Source of the DNA: Hyphomonadaceae bacterium ML37
GTDB taxonomy: Bacteria > Pseudomonadota > Alphaproteobacteria > Caulobacterales > Maricaulaceae
Direction of reading: 5' to 3'
Length of the DNA: 64,000 nt
NCBI GenBank assembly: GCA_027627685.1
Contig: CP091241.1
Location: 953,149 to 1,017,148 of the forward strand
Shown: positions 28,647 through 38,758 of the stretch, one piece after another
Layout: the number at the start of each line of letters is the position of its first letter
Position numbering within the stretch: position 1 is the stretch's first letter
Program-made: the position numbers and the translations under genes
Notes under the pieces: generated by a model
Seen by the model: the letters and a program-made list of their open reading frames with translations, nothing else
Told to the model about the DNA's origin: nothing
The model's database searches: none

Positions 28647-29666
28647 ATGACCGCCCGGACCAGCGGAATTCTGCCCGACGCCGCGCTTGAAGCCGCCTTT
28701 GAGGCGGGGTGGATTCATGCGCGCCGCCCGCTGGAGCCGGGCCAGATTCAGCCCGCCAGCCTGGATTTGCGTTTGGGCCGCAAGGTCTGGCGCCTGCGCG
28801 CCAGCTTCCTGCCGGGACCGGGGCGTACTGTGGCGGCGCGGCTGGACGATGACATCGTCATGCACGCCCTCGACCTGGAGGGCGGCGCAGTCTTGGAGAC
28901 CGGCTGCGTGTATCTCGCCGAGCTGGAGGAGGGCCTGGCCCTGCCGCCCGGCGTGTCGGCGGCAGCCAATCCGAAAAGCTCCACCGGGCGCCTGGATGTC
29001 TTTACGCGGGTGATCGGAGACGGGTCGATTGCGTTCGACCAGCTGCCAGAGGGCTATAACGGCCCGCTCTATATGGAGATTTCGCCGCGAACATTCTCGG
29101 TGCTGGCGCGGCCCGGCGACCGGCTGGCGCAGGTGCGCCTGCGCCGGGGCGAGCATGTCCCGCTGCGCGCCATCACGCTGACGGTGGACGTGGAAAATCA
29201 TGGCGGGCCAGTGGGCTGGCGCGCCCGGCGGCACAGTCCGCTCGTGGATCTGTCCGGCGTCGGCGCCCATGACCCCAAACGCTTCTGGGAGCCGGTGCAT
29301 GCCGAGCGGGGGCGTATCGTGCTGGACCCGGGCGAGTTCTACATATTGGCCAGCCGCGAGGCGGTGAGCGTGCCGGTGGACGAGGCGGCCGAGATGGCGC
29401 CCATCGCGCCGGAGATTGGCGAGTTCCGCGCCCATTATGCCGGCTTCTTCGATCCGGGCTTTGGCGTGGCTGAAGCGGGCGGCGCGGGATCGCGCGCCGT
29501 GCTGGAAGTGCGCGGGCGCGACGTGCCCTTCATCCTCGATCACGGGCAGGCGGTGGCGCGGCTGGTCTATGAGCCCATGGCCGGCGCGGTGGGCCAGCCC
29601 TATGGCGCGGCAGGCTCCAATTATCAGGCCCAGGGCCTGAAGCTGTCCAAGCATTTCAAGGCCTGA
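28647..29666 (+). CDS. dcd: dCTP deaminase, long two-module type
   Basis: The product is about 339 aa, roughly twice E. coli Dcd (193 aa). The first half holds QPASLDLRLG and the active-site stretch NPKSSTGRLDVFTRV, with GPLYMEISPRTFSVLARPGDRL. The second half repeats the dUTPase-like fold more weakly (SREAVSVPVDEAAEMAPI) and ends GAAGSNYQAQGLKLSKHFKA. It converts dCTP to dUTP, feeding dTMP synthesis with thyA at 60 kb. ATG 28647 is chosen because the domain starts at once; an upstream in-frame start at 28491 lacks support. Confidence 0.9.
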   Translation: MTARTSGILPDAALEAAFEAGWIHARRPLEPGQIQPASLDLRLGRKVWRLRASFLPGPGRTVAARLDDDIVMHALDLEGGAVLETGCVYLAELEEGLALPPGVSAAANPKSSTGRLDVFTRVIGDGSIAFDQLPEGYNGPLYMEISPRTFSVLARPGDRLAQVRLRRGEHVPLRAITLTVDVENHGGPVGWRARRHSPLVDLSGVGAHDPKRFWEPVHAERGRIVLDPGEFYILASREAVSVPVDEAAEMAPIAPEIGEFRAHYAGFFDPGFGVAEAGGAGSRAVLEVRGRDVPFILDHGQAVARLVYEPMAGAVGQPYGAAGSNYQAQGLKLSKHFKA

Positions 29667-29672
29667 GCGCGC

Positions 29673-30086
29673 TTATTCCTCGCCGGGTTTGGCGCGCAGC
29701 GCCTTGACCGTGCTGCGCTTGGCCTTGGCAGTTTTCTGGCGCTTGATGGAGGCGAGGGTGGGCCGCGTGGGCTTGCGCGCCTTGGGCTTGCGGCTGGCCT
29801 GCAGGATCAGCATACGCAGCCGCACCCGCGCCTCTTCGCGATTGCGCATCTGGGAGCGGTGGGCGCTGGCGTGCAGCACCAGAATGCCGTCTGCGCTGAG
29901 GCGCGAGCCGGCCAGCCGGGTCAGGCGCTCCTTGACTGGCCCCGGCAGATCGCTGGCGGCCAGGTTGAAGCGCAGCTGCACGGCGCTGGAGGTGGTGTTC
30001 ACATGCTGTCCGCCCGGACCGGAGGCGCGCACAAAACGCTCCTCGATCAGGCGCTCGTCAATCGTGATGGCGTCATTGATGCGCAT
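29673..30086 (-). CDS. arfB: Alternative ribosome-rescue factor ArfB (peptidyl-tRNA hydrolase YaeJ)
   Basis: The product is 137 aa. The class I release-factor GGQ motif is seen in RASGPGGQHVNTTSSAVQLR (residues about 20-38). The C-terminal tail after residue 105 is rich in Lys/Arg (KPKARKPTRPTLASIKRQK), the helix that enters the empty mRNA channel of stalled ribosomes. The true start is ATG 30086; a longer overlapping frame upstream belongs to the transporter's strand and is not coding in this frame. It follows the MFS gene after 5 bases. Confidence 0.95.
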   Translation of the reverse strand: MRINDAITIDERLIEERFVRASGPGGQHVNTTSSAVQLRFNLAASDLPGPVKERLTRLAGSRLSADGILVLHASAHRSQMRNREEARVRLRMLILQASRKPKARKPTRPTLASIKRQKTAKAKRSTVKALRAKPGEE

Positions 30087-30091
30087 GAGTA

Positions 30092-31414
30092 TCAGCCTGA
30101 CACAGGCTTCAGGCTCAGCGCCAGTACCGACGCGATGAGGCACATCACGCCGAGCCCGGCGATGGCCGCAGGACCGAAGGCGCCGAACGCCGTGCCCGCC
30201 AGCGCGCCGAACGCCAGCAGCAACACCCCGATCACCGTGTTGGAGACGGCGGTGTAGGCCGCGCGCGTTTCCTGGGTGGCGAGATCCACCACATAGGTCG
30301 CCCGCCCCAGCCGCACGCCCTGATGGGCGAAGGCGAGGAGGAAGAGCGCGATGGCGTGAAACCAGATGCTGTCGGCCATGGCCCAGCCCGCGAGCCCTGC
30401 GCCCGCCACCAGAGCGCACGCCAGCGCCGCCACCAGACCCGCCGCGGCCAGCACCCAGCGCGCGGACTTGTCCGCCGAGCGACCCCAGGCCCAGCCGCTG
30501 GCGAAACCGGCGGCGCTGGACGCAATCAGAAAGGCGCCGAGCCCGGCCAGATCCGTCCCGGTGCGTGACTGGGCGTAGGCCACGAAAAAGGGCGGCAGGA
30601 GCGAGGTCGCCATGAAGAAGGCGCGCGCCAGCACGAAGCGGGCGAAATCGGGATCGGTCTTGAGGAGCGTCAGCTGGCCGATAGCTTCGGTGAAGGCATT
30701 GGCGCCGCCCGCCGTCGCGCCGGGCGCTTCGGCGAGCTGGAGATAGGCGAACGCCGCTAGGACCCAGAGCACGCCGCCAGCGGCGAGAATCAGCGCGATC
30801 ACCGACGGCTCGGTCTCGGGCGCGAGGATCAGCAGGGCGCCAAAGCCCAGCGCGGCGAGGCCCGAGAGTGAGGAGGCATAGCCCGACACCGCGCCGCGCC
30901 GTGTCTTGGACACGGTCTTGCCCAGCACATCCTTGTGACTGACCGAGCAGAAGGCGCGCGCCAGCGCGAATAAAGCCAGAAGGCCGATCAGCGCCCATCC
31001 CGCCGCCTCGTCCTCCAGTACCAGAGCGGCGCCGGCCATGGCGAACAGGGCCAGCGCCTGACCCACAGCGCCGCCCGCCCAGACGAATTTGCGCCGCTCG
31101 CGTTCGCGGATCCAGCGGGCGATGAAAAGCTGGGGCAGGAGCGAGCCCGCCTCGCGCACCGGAGCGATCAGGCCGATCAGGAAGCCCGGCGCGCCCAAGC
31201 TCGAAATCAGCCAGGCCAGCGTCAGCTTGGGGTCCACCAGCCGGTCGCCGCTCTTGGTCAGGGCCAGCGCGATGGCGGAGAACACGAAATTGCGCGGCAG
31301 GTGGGCGCAGGCGCTTTCGGGAATGTCCTTGCAGACCCGCGCCTCGGCGTCGTCATAAAGCGCGGTGTAAACGGTTTCGGCGAGCTGGTCGGCGGGCGCT
31401 TGCCGGGCGGTCAT
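30092..31414 (-). CDS. MFS transporter
   Basis: The product is about 440 aa from ATG 31414 ([13 protein letters not shown]). After a hydrophilic N-terminal stretch of about 50 residues come 12 hydrophobic segments. The loop [15 protein letters not shown] between helices 2 and 3 and [14 protein letters not shown] later are MFS-like. The substrate is unknown. It is followed almost directly by arfB and is divergent from serS. Confidence 0.85.
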   Translation of the reverse strand: MTARQAPADQLAETVYTALYDDAEARVCKDIPESACAHLPRNFVFSAIALALTKSGDRLVDPKLTLAWLISSLGAPGFLIGLIAPVREAGSLLPQLFIARWIRERERRKFVWAGGAVGQALALFAMAGAALVLEDEAAGWALIGLLALFALARAFCSVSHKDVLGKTVSKTRRGAVSGYASSLSGLAALGFGALLILAPETEPSVIALILAAGGVLWVLAAFAYLQLAEAPGATAGGANAFTEAIGQLTLLKTDPDFARFVLARAFFMATSLLPPFFVAYAQSRTGTDLAGLGAFLIASSAAGFASGWAWGRSADKSARWVLAAAGLVAALACALVAGAGLAGWAMADSIWFHAIALFLLAFAHQGVRLGRATYVVDLATQETRAAYTAVSNTVIGVLLLAFGALAGTAFGAFGPAAIAGLGVMCLIASVLALSLKPVSG

Positions 31415-31555
31415 GGGCGAATCTCGTGTGGCGGATTTTGTCCATTCAAGCACACCTGCGCGCCCGCGCCATGGTGGACGCACTCACGCGCCTTCTGTAT
31501 CACCGCAGGCACGCCGCCTTCACCCGCCACGCCTCTTTTTCAAAGTCAGTCCGCC

Positions 31556-32830
31556 ATGCATGACATCCGCCTGATCCGTGACAATCCGGGGGCGTTCGAC
31601 GCCGCCATGGCCCGCCGGGGCCTGACGCCCCAGGCCGAACGCCTGATCGATCTGGACGCGCGCCGGCGTGAGGCGACGACGCGCCTGCAGGAGCTGGAGA
31701 CGCGGCGCAATGCGGCGTCCAAGGAGATCGGCGCGGCCAAGGCGCGCGGCGAAAACGACCGCTTCGAAGCGCTGCGCGCCGAGGTCGAGGCGCTCAAAGG
31801 CGAGATGGAGCGCTGCGGCGTTGACGCCGCCAAAGGTGAAGAGCTGCTCAATCAGGCCCTCGCCGCCCTGCCCAACGCCCCTGCCGAGGATGTGCCCGAC
31901 GGCGAGGATGAACATTCCAACGAGGAAGTGCGCGGCTGGGGCGAGCCGCGCGAATTTGATTTTGATCCGGCGGACCATGTCACGCTGGGCGAGCGTCTGG
32001 GCCTGGATTTCGAGCGCGCCGCCGCCATGTCGGGCGCGCGCTTTGCGGTGCTGCAGGGTCCGCTGGCGCGGCTGGAGCGGGCGCTGGGCCAGTTCATGCT
32101 GGACATGCACACGACAGAGAACGGCTATCGCGAGACCAGCGTGCCGCTTTTGGTGCGCGACGAGGCGCTGTTTGGTACGGGGCAATTGCCGAAATTCGCG
32201 GAGGACCAGTTCCGCACGACCAACGATTTCTGGCTCATCCCCACCGCCGAAGTCCCGCTGACTAACCTCGTGCGCGACGCTATCCATGGCGAGGGCGATT
32301 TCCCGCTGCGCCGGACCGCGCTCACCCCCTGCTTCCGCTCCGAGGCCGGGTCGGCGGGGCGTGATACGCGCGGCCTCATCCGCATGCACCAGTTCCACAA
32401 GGTGGAGCTGGTCTCCATCGTCACGCCGGAGCAGTCGGAAGACGAGCTCGAACGCATGACCGGGTGCGCCGAAGGGATCTTGCGCGCGCTGGACCTGCCC
32501 TACCGGGTGATGGCGCTGTGTGCGGGCGATATGGGGTTTGCGGCGCGCAAGACCTATGACCTCGAAGTCTGGCTGCCGACCCAGAACACCTATCGCGAGA
32601 TCAGCTCGTGCTCGAACTGCGGGGATTTCCAGGCGCGGCGCATGAATGCCCGCTTCCGCCGCGAGGGCGAGAAGAAGCCGGAGTTTCTCCATACCCTGAA
32701 CGGGTCCGGCGTGGCGGTGGGCCGGGCGCTGGTGGCGATCCTGGAAAACCACCAGAATGCCGATGGCTCGGTGACCATCCCGGCGGCCCTGCGCCCGTAT
32801 ATGGGCGGTGTTGAGGTGATCAGGCCGTGA
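31556..32830 (+). CDS. serS: Serine--tRNA ligase
   Basis: The product is 424 aa from ATG 31556 ([15 protein letters not shown]). The N-terminal coiled-coil arm that binds the long variable arm of tRNA-Ser spans about residues 30-100. Class II motifs follow: motif 2 [20 protein letters not shown] with HKVE, then [14 protein letters not shown], and motif 3 [17 protein letters not shown]. It starts a serS-surE-pcm operon, a common arrangement in this class. Confidence 0.98.
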   Translation: MHDIRLIRDNPGAFDAAMARRGLTPQAERLIDLDARRREATTRLQELETRRNAASKEIGAAKARGENDRFEALRAEVEALKGEMERCGVDAAKGEELLNQALAALPNAPAEDVPDGEDEHSNEEVRGWGEPREFDFDPADHVTLGERLGLDFERAAAMSGARFAVLQGPLARLERALGQFMLDMHTTENGYRETSVPLLVRDEALFGTGQLPKFAEDQFRTTNDFWLIPTAEVPLTNLVRDAIHGEGDFPLRRTALTPCFRSEAGSAGRDTRGLIRMHQFHKVELVSIVTPEQSEDELERMTGCAEGILRALDLPYRVMALCAGDMGFAARKTYDLEVWLPTQNTYREISSCSNCGDFQARRMNARFRREGEKKPEFLHTLNGSGVAVGRALVAILENHQNADGSVTIPAALRPYMGGVEVIRP

Positions 32831-33609
32831 AAATGATCCCGGACAATCCGCGTATCCTGCTGGTCAATGATGACGGCGTGCATGCGCCGGGGCTCGCCGT
32901 GCTGGAAGACATTGCGCGCACCCTGTCGGACGATGTGTGGATCGTGGCGCCCGAGGGCGAGCAGTCGGGCATGAGCCGTGCGCTGACCCTGACCGCGCCC
33001 CTGCGCGTCCAGCAGCTGGGCGAGCGGCGCTTTGCGGTCACCGGCACGCCGACGGACTGCGTGCACATGGCGGTGCAGAACATCATGGCGGGCAAGACGC
33101 CGGACCTTTTGCTGTCGGGCGTCAATTCGGGCCAGAACATCGCCGAGGACGTGACGTTTTCCGGCACGGTGGCCGGCGCCATGCAAGGCATCCAGTTCGG
33201 CATCACCTCCATCGCCTTCTCACAGGCCTACGGGTTTTCCGGCAAGGCCGCGATCCAGTGGGAGACCGCGCGCCAGCACGGGCCGGGCATCTTGAAGAAG
33301 CTGCTGAGCGCCCCGTGGAGCCAGAATGTGCTGATGAACGTCAACTTCCCCGACCGCGCGGCCGACGACGTGGCGGGCGTGGAGGTGACGGTGCAGGGCA
33401 TGCGCGATCACAACGTGGTCCACGCGGAAAAGCGCATGGATCTGCGCGGCCGGGAATATTTCTGGATGGGCTTTACGGGCAAGAAATCCGATCCCGCCGT
33501 GGGGACCGATTTGCGGGCCATTTATGAGGGGCGTATCTCCATCACGCCGCTACATCTCGATCTCACCCACCACGACACCCGCGACCGGCTGGCGAAAGCG
33601 CTGGCATGA
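32827..33609 (+). CDS. surE: 5'/3'-nucleotidase SurE
   Basis: The product is 260 aa. The metal-binding DD is in [15 protein letters not shown] (D15-D16), the phosphate loop in [13 protein letters not shown], and the third motif in [20 protein letters not shown]. SurE is a metal-dependent phosphatase acting on nucleoside monophosphates and short polyphosphate. GTG 32827 overlaps the serS stop; ATG 32833 is a possible alternative. Its stop overlaps the pcm start by 4 bases. Confidence 0.97.
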   Translation: MKMIPDNPRILLVNDDGVHAPGLAVLEDIARTLSDDVWIVAPEGEQSGMSRALTLTAPLRVQQLGERRFAVTGTPTDCVHMAVQNIMAGKTPDLLLSGVNSGQNIAEDVTFSGTVAGAMQGIQFGITSIAFSQAYGFSGKAAIQWETARQHGPGILKKLLSAPWSQNVLMNVNFPDRAADDVAGVEVTVQGMRDHNVVHAEKRMDLRGREYFWMGFTGKKSDPAVGTDLRAIYEGRISITPLHLDLTHHDTRDRLAKALA

Positions 33610-34253
33610 GCGCCGGGCCGGACACCCGCCTGATCCAGCTGGTGATGGCGCTGCGCTCGGCCGGGATTTCCGACAAGCGGGTGCTGGCCGCCATCGAGCG
33701 CACACCGCGCGCCCTGTTCGTGCCCGAAGGCTTCGCCGATCAGGCCTATGAGAACCGGGCCCTGCCCATTGACTGCGGCCAGACCATCTCCCAGCCCTTC
33801 GTGGTGGCGGCGATGACCGAAGCGCTGCAGGTGGATGACCGCTGCAAGGTGCTGGAGATCGGTACGGGCTCGGGCTACCAGGCCGCGGTGCTGGCGCGCC
33901 TGGCGCGCCGGGTCTACACGATTGAGCGCTATCGCACCCTGGCGCGCGAGGCGGGGGCGCGGTTTGCGGCGCTGCGCCTGACGACCATCGTCCAGCGCAC
34001 CGGCGACGGCACGATCGGCTGGCCTGAACAGGCGCCGTTTGACCGGATCATGGTGACGGCCGGCGCGTCCGAGCGGCCCGACGGTCTGCTGGACCAGCTG
34101 AAATCCGGCGGCGTCTGCGTGGCGCCGGTGCAGAATGGCGCGGTCCAAACCCTGATGCGCTACCGGCGCGGCGAGGATGGCGCGATCAGCGAAGAGGCGC
34201 TGTTCGACGTGCGTTTCGTGCCGCTGGTGCCGGGCGAGGCCAAGGCGCTTTAG
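33606..34253 (+). CDS. pcm: Protein-L-isoaspartate O-methyltransferase
   Basis: The product is 215 aa. It has the PIMT N-terminal stretch [36 protein letters not shown], and the SAM-binding motif [19 protein letters not shown], followed by [20 protein letters not shown]. It methylates isoaspartyl residues to start their repair. It closes the serS-surE-pcm operon and its stop overlaps that of the opposing purB gene. A second, more diverged homologue lies at 49614. Confidence 0.97.
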   Translation: MSAGPDTRLIQLVMALRSAGISDKRVLAAIERTPRALFVPEGFADQAYENRALPIDCGQTISQPFVVAAMTEALQVDDRCKVLEIGTGSGYQAAVLARLARRVYTIERYRTLAREAGARFAALRLTTIVQRTGDGTIGWPEQAPFDRIMVTAGASERPDGLLDQLKSGGVCVAPVQNGAVQTLMRYRRGEDGAISEEALFDVRFVPLVPGEAKAL

Positions 34254-35554
34254 GTATCGCCGAACACCCGTGCGAAAATCACATCCACATGGCGCGTGTG
34301 CCAGGCATCATCGAAGCAGGCTTCAATGCCAGCCGCGCCCAGCAGCGCCATCACGTCGGCATCGGCCTTGAGATGGTCGATCAGGCGTCCGCCTTCATCC
34401 CATGTCTTCATGCCGTTGCGCTGGACCAGGCGGTAGGCCTCCTCGCGCGCCGCGCCGGCCTGGGTCAAAGCCAGCAGCACGCGCTGGGAGTTATGAATGC
34501 CGCCAAACGCGTCGAGATTCTCTTTGCAGCGTTCGGCGTGCACGATCAGGCCTTCAATCATGGACGCGGTGCGGTGCAGGGCGAAATCGAGATGCACGCA
34601 CGCATCCGGCCCGATCCCGCGCTCCACGCTGGAATGGGAGATGTCGCGCTCATGCCACAGGGCGACATTCTCCATGGCCGGCGTCACGGCTGAACGCACC
34701 AGGCGGGCGAGGCCGGTGAGGTTTTCGGTCAGGATCGGATTGCGCTTGTGGGGCATGGCCGACGAGCCCTTCTGGCCCGGCGAGAAATATTCCTGCGCCT
34801 CGCGCACTTCGGAGCGCTGGAGATGGCGCACCTCCACCGACAGGTTTTCAATCGCCGAGGCGATCAGGCCCAGCGCCGCGAAGAACGCGGCGTGGCGGTC
34901 GCGCGGAATGACCTGGGTGGAGATGGGCTCGATCTCGAGGCCGAGCGCTTCAGCCACATGGGCTTCCACCGCCGGATCCACATTGGCGAATGTGCCCACC
35001 GCGCCGGAAATGGCGCACGTGGCGATCTCGCGCCGGGCGGTTTCCAGGCGCGCGCGGTTGCGGGCGAACTCGGCATGGAAGCGGGCGAATTTTAGCCCCA
35101 TCGTGGTGGGCTCGGCATGGATGCCGTGGCTGCGCCCGATGCAGGTGGTCATCCTGTGCTCCAGCGCGCGCGCTTTGAGCGCCGCCAATACCCGGTCCAT
35201 GCCCGCCAGCAGCAGGTCCGCGCTGCGCGTCAACTGGACGGCCAGGCAGGTGTCGAGCACGTCGGAGCTCGTGAGGCCCTGATGGACGAAGCGCGCTTCC
35301 TCGCCGACGAGTTCAGCCAGATGGGTCAGGAAGGCGATGACGTCATGCTTCACCTCGCGCTCGATCTCGTCGATGCGCGCGATGTCGAACTCCATGTCCC
35401 TGGCTTTCCACACGGCCTTGGCGGCGGAAGCGGGGACGACACCCAGCTCGGCCAGCTTGTCGGTGGCGTGGGCCTCGATCTCGAACCAGATGCGGTAGCG
35501 GGTTTCGCTCGACCAGATGGCGGCCATTTCGGGACGGGTATAGCGGGGGATCAT
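34250..35554 (-). CDS. purB: Adenylosuccinate lyase
   Basis: The product is 434 aa. It begins MIPRYTRPEMAAIWSSETRY, has HQGLTSSDVLDT (active-site region), GRSHGIHAEPTTMGLKF and the fumarase-superfamily signature GSSAMPHKRNPILTENL with the catalytic Ser loop. It acts twice in purine synthesis, on SAICAR and on adenylosuccinate. It is 95 bases downstream of a transporter gene, with a GC hairpin between them. Confidence 0.98.
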   Translation of the reverse strand: MIPRYTRPEMAAIWSSETRYRIWFEIEAHATDKLAELGVVPASAAKAVWKARDMEFDIARIDEIEREVKHDVIAFLTHLAELVGEEARFVHQGLTSSDVLDTCLAVQLTRSADLLLAGMDRVLAALKARALEHRMTTCIGRSHGIHAEPTTMGLKFARFHAEFARNRARLETARREIATCAISGAVGTFANVDPAVEAHVAEALGLEIEPISTQVIPRDRHAAFFAALGLIASAIENLSVEVRHLQRSEVREAQEYFSPGQKGSSAMPHKRNPILTENLTGLARLVRSAVTPAMENVALWHERDISHSSVERGIGPDACVHLDFALHRTASMIEGLIVHAERCKENLDAFGGIHNSQRVLLALTQAGAAREEAYRLVQRNGMKTWDEGGRLIDHLKADADVMALLGAAGIEACFDDAWHTRHVDVIFARVFGDT

Positions 35555-35612
35555 GACGCCTCGACGCGCTGGCGGGCTGGGAACATGGGCGCGGGCATAC
35601 GCCGCGCGCGCG

Positions 35613-35630
35613 CCCCGGGCAAGCCCGGGG
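35613..35630 (-). terminator. GC hairpin between transporter and purB
   Basis: CCCCGGGC (35613-35620) and GCCCGGGG (35623-35630) are perfectly complementary, separated by AA. There is no T tract on either strand, so intrinsic termination is uncertain; it could pause polymerase or protect the mRNA end of the upstream transporter gene. Confidence 0.35.
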
Positions 35631-35649
35631 GGTGGCCTTGGGCTCGGGG

Positions 35650-36942
35650 TCAGGCTTTCGCCGGCCCGGGGATTTCACGGCGCATGGTGGCGGCGGCGGC
35701 GAAGAACAGGCCTGAGGCGATGAGAAACATGGCCACCCCCGCCATCAGCGCGTAGCGCAGGGCGTCGCCCTCGCTCATGTGATTGCTGAGCCAGTCAGAC
35801 AGGGCGCCAATGGCCAGCGGGCCCAGGCCGATCCCGATCAGATTGTTGAAAAAGGCGATGATCGCCGCCGTCGTGGCGCGGTGTTCGGGCCGCGACAATG
35901 TCTGCACCGCCGCCAGTCCCGGTCCGAGCCAGGCGTAGGCCAGGCTGATCGGCAGGGCGAGGAGAGCCAGCGATACGTATCCGCTGTCCACCATCAAGGC
36001 GGCCAGAAAGAACGGCGCCATGGTCAGCACGGTGACCGCGGGGATCAGGGCGTAGGCGGCGGGATGCGTGCGCCCGAACCGGTCGGCCAGCCAGCCGCCG
36101 GCGATGGCGCCAAAAACACCCAGCAGGAAAAGCGGCGCCAGGAACTGGCCGATCTCGGCCATGACCAGGCCCTGGCTGCGCATCAGGAAGGAGGGCAGCC
36201 ATTGATACATGCCGTAGCCGGCGAACGAGGTCGCTGCAGCGGCCAGCGTCAGCAGGATCAGGGTGGGCGAGGCGAGGATGGCGCGCGCGGCGTCAAACGG
36301 ACGCGGGACCGAAACCGGCTCCACGATGGCATCCAGACGGCCGCGCTTGGGTTCGCGCACCAGCACCACCAGCGCCAGCGCGGCGACGAGGCCGGGCATG
36401 GCGAGCAGGATGAACGCCCAGCGCCAGCCCAGCGCCGCCGCGATCAGGGCGCCCAGCGCCGATCCGGCCGCGATGCCCAGCGGCGCGCCAATGGAGAACA
36501 GCCCGATGGCGAGGCCCCTGCGCCCCGCCGGGAAATAGTCTGAGATGACCGCATAGGACGGCGCCACGCCGCCCGCTTCACCTGACGCCACGCCGATTCG
36601 CGCCAGCGCCATCTGCCAGAAGCCGGCCGCCATGCCGGAAAGGGCGGTGAAGGCGCTCCACACCACGCAGCAGGCCGCGATCAGGCGCACCCGGTTGGTT
36701 CGGTCAGCCAGCCACGCCAAGGGTAGGCCCAGCGTGGCGTAGAACACGGCGAACATGGTGCCGCCCAGCAGCGCCAGCTGGGTGTCGTTCAGGCTGAGGT
36801 CTGCGCGGATATCTTCCTGCAGCACCGCAAACAGCTGGCGGTCCATGAAATTGATCATGTAAACCACGCCCAGCACGATCAGCGCCGTCCAGGCGCGCCC
36901 GGCTGGCGCGTCCGCGTCGCGCGATGCGTCGGGCTGGGTCAT
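35650..36942 (-). CDS. MFS transporter, spinster-like
   Basis: The product is about 430 aa from ATG 36942 (MTQPDASRDADAPAG). It has 12 hydrophobic segments. The first helix ends VVYMINFMDRQLFAVLQEDI, typical for the spinster/sugar-phosphate branch, and the A motif is seen as LPLAWLADRTNRVRLI. EAGGVAPSYAVISDYFPAGR is the conserved helix 4-5 loop. Family members export sphingolipids, lysophospholipids or aromatic acids; the substrate here is unknown. murL lies 113 bases upstream on the same strand. Confidence 0.88.
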   Translation of the reverse strand: MTQPDASRDADAPAGRAWTALIVLGVVYMINFMDRQLFAVLQEDIRADLSLNDTQLALLGGTMFAVFYATLGLPLAWLADRTNRVRLIAACCVVWSAFTALSGMAAGFWQMALARIGVASGEAGGVAPSYAVISDYFPAGRRGLAIGLFSIGAPLGIAAGSALGALIAAALGWRWAFILLAMPGLVAALALVVLVREPKRGRLDAIVEPVSVPRPFDAARAILASPTLILLTLAAAATSFAGYGMYQWLPSFLMRSQGLVMAEIGQFLAPLFLLGVFGAIAGGWLADRFGRTHPAAYALIPAVTVLTMAPFFLAALMVDSGYVSLALLALPISLAYAWLGPGLAAVQTLSRPEHRATTAAIIAFFNNLIGIGLGPLAIGALSDWLSNHMSEGDALRYALMAGVAMFLIASGLFFAAAATMRREIPGPAKA

Positions 36943-37055
36943 GACGGCGAGGGCTCCGGGCGCATGAGGGGGGGTGCACGGGGGCAGGCCTGACCAGACA
37001 TGAGGCGAGCCGCGTGCCAAGGCAAGGGCGCGGGCCCGTTTCGCGGCCACCAGTG

Positions 37056-38396
37056 TCAGGCGCCCATGACTTTCGCCACCGCAGGCGGCATGCGATGTGC
37101 GCTGCGCGCGTCGAGGGCGCCGGCGAATGTTGCGGCGAGCTCGGCAAGATCCCAGCGCTGGCCGAGCTTGTCCTTGACCCCGGAGATGACCGGCGCATCG
37201 GCCCAGCAGGGCGCAGTGGTCAGGTGATGCAGCGCGGCGGCCACCTCGCGCGCCTCGCCCACGCACTCCCACGGCTTGGCGCCGGTCAGGCCGGCGATGT
37301 CGAAGGCATGGTCGAGATTGGCCGGATCATGCAGCGGGCGGCTCTGGAACACCGCTTCATGGCGCTGGGGCTCCAGCCAGCAGGCCATCAGCACGCCGGT
37401 ATAGACGCATTTGGAGCATTCTCCGCACCAGCGCTGGCCCTCGGCCAGCACGGCGTCCCCGGTGAACACGAAATTGCGGTTGCAGCTGGCGAAAATGTCC
37501 AGCGCCCCCGGCGCACGACGGGCGAGATAGTGCGCGGTCCACAGCTCGCTGACCGGGCGCAGGACGGAGAAATAATCGATCCCCGCTCCCGCCGCGGCGT
37601 AGGCATCGCGCAGGGCGTCCTCGAACTCCAGCGATTTGGAGAATTGATGGTTCACCGGATGGCCATCGATAGTCATCGTCGGCTCGCTGGCCGCGCGCTC
37701 ATTGGCGAACACCACCCAGTCCTGACCACAGGCGGCCGCATGCAGCGCCAGCAGGCAGGAATTGATGCCGGTGATGGGGATATGGCCGTTCAGCGCCTCG
37801 CCCGAGCGTGACAAGGTGATGAGGCGCGGATCAATGATCCGGGTCATCAGGGTGAGCGGCGCATCGGTCATGGATTGCAGGCGCTCGCCGACGCGCGGCG
37901 ACAGGATCACGCTGACGGGCTCGCTCTGCGCACCTGCCGCGTCGAGAATGGCGCGGGCCACATGGCTGTCCTTGCCGCCGCCAAAGGCGCACGCGGCGCG
38001 GGGGCGCTCCGGGGCGACGCGCACGGGCGAGGCCGCGTCCAGCGCGTCCTCGGCGTCAATCTCGAGCGCAGGCGGGTAGGGCAGTGCGTTGCGCACATAA
38101 AACTCGCCCAGGCCCGGCCCGTAGGCGAGCCCGGCGAGGCGGCGCGCGGCGCGGGTCAGGGGCGCCTCCACATTCACCCGGCCCGCCGGCGCCGCCTTGT
38201 AATAGCTCGTCCCGATCAGGATCGCCGCCAGGGTGACAAGGCCGCTGCGCACCGGCTCGGGAATGGCTTCGATCCGGGCATGGGGCGCAAACCGCACGGT
38301 TTCCTCAAACCGCCCGAAACGCGGACAGTCAAACGCGAACCGGACCGCATTGGCGTCGGCGTCCAGATGCGGTGGCAGGATGCGAAACTCACTCAT
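37056..38396 (-). CDS. murL: MurL-like UDP-N-acetylmuramoyl-L-Ala-L-Glu epimerase
   Basis: The product is 446 aa from ATG 38396; an in-frame TTG six codons earlier is less likely. The sequence follows MurL of Xanthomonas throughout: ILIGTSYYKAAPAGRV, CAFGGGKDSHVARAIL (PP-loop ATP site), NGHIPITGINSCLLALHAA, VVFANERAASEPTM, VNHQFSKSLEFE, SCNRNF, WCGECSKCVYTGVL and KPWECVGE. MurL epimerises the L-Glu of UDP-MurNAc-L-Ala-L-Glu after MurD2 has added L-Glu, an alternative to the MurI plus MurD route. MurD2 is not in the window. HigBA lies immediately upstream on the same strand. Confidence 0.83.
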   Translation of the reverse strand: MSEFRILPPHLDADANAVRFAFDCPRFGRFEETVRFAPHARIEAIPEPVRSGLVTLAAILIGTSYYKAAPAGRVNVEAPLTRAARRLAGLAYGPGLGEFYVRNALPYPPALEIDAEDALDAASPVRVAPERPRAACAFGGGKDSHVARAILDAAGAQSEPVSVILSPRVGERLQSMTDAPLTLMTRIIDPRLITLSRSGEALNGHIPITGINSCLLALHAAACGQDWVVFANERAASEPTMTIDGHPVNHQFSKSLEFEDALRDAYAAAGAGIDYFSVLRPVSELWTAHYLARRAPGALDIFASCNRNFVFTGDAVLAEGQRWCGECSKCVYTGVLMACWLEPQRHEAVFQSRPLHDPANLDHAFDIAGLTGAKPWECVGEAREVAAALHHLTTAPCWADAPVISGVKDKLGQRWDLAELAATFAGALDARSAHRMPPAVAKVMGA

Positions 38397-38470
38397 GCAG
38401 CAAGGCTCCGGCAAGGCGGGAGCGCGGACTGTACGGTGATGCGCGCGGACAGGCTATCGCCGGGGGCGGT

Positions 38471-38758
38471 TCAGCGGGTGACCAGCTGAACCTCGACCTT
38501 GCGGCCAACGAAATCGGCGGCGCGCTGCAGGGTCTCGATAGTCACATTGCCGTTTTCCGGGTCGAGCACGCGGTCGATCTGGGTGCGGCTGGTCTTCATC
38601 AGGGCCGCCAGCTGCCGCTTGCTGAGATTGCGCTCCTTCATTGCCTGCGCCAGCTGCCAGGCGATGACCTCCTTGACGGCGCGCGCCTGAAATTCATCCC
38701 GGACGCCTTCCTCCTCAAGGAAGTCGTCAATGCCCGACCCGATATGTGCGTTAGCCAT
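38471..38758 (-). CDS. Antitoxin, XRE-type HTH (HigA-like)
   Basis: The product is 95 aa from ATG 38758. The helix-turn-helix covers about residues 35-75 (LAQAMKERNLSKRQLAALMK, then TSRTQIDRVLDPENGNVTIE), followed by ADFVGRKVEVQLVTR. It overlaps the toxin gene by 8 bases, with toxin first, the HigBA order. Such antitoxins neutralise the RNase and repress the shared promoter. A frame continuing to 38836 is part of the toxin overlap and not needed. Confidence 0.87.
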   Translation of the reverse strand: MANAHIGSGIDDFLEEEGVRDEFQARAVKEVIAWQLAQAMKERNLSKRQLAALMKTSRTQIDRVLDPENGNVTIETLQRAADFVGRKVEVQLVTR

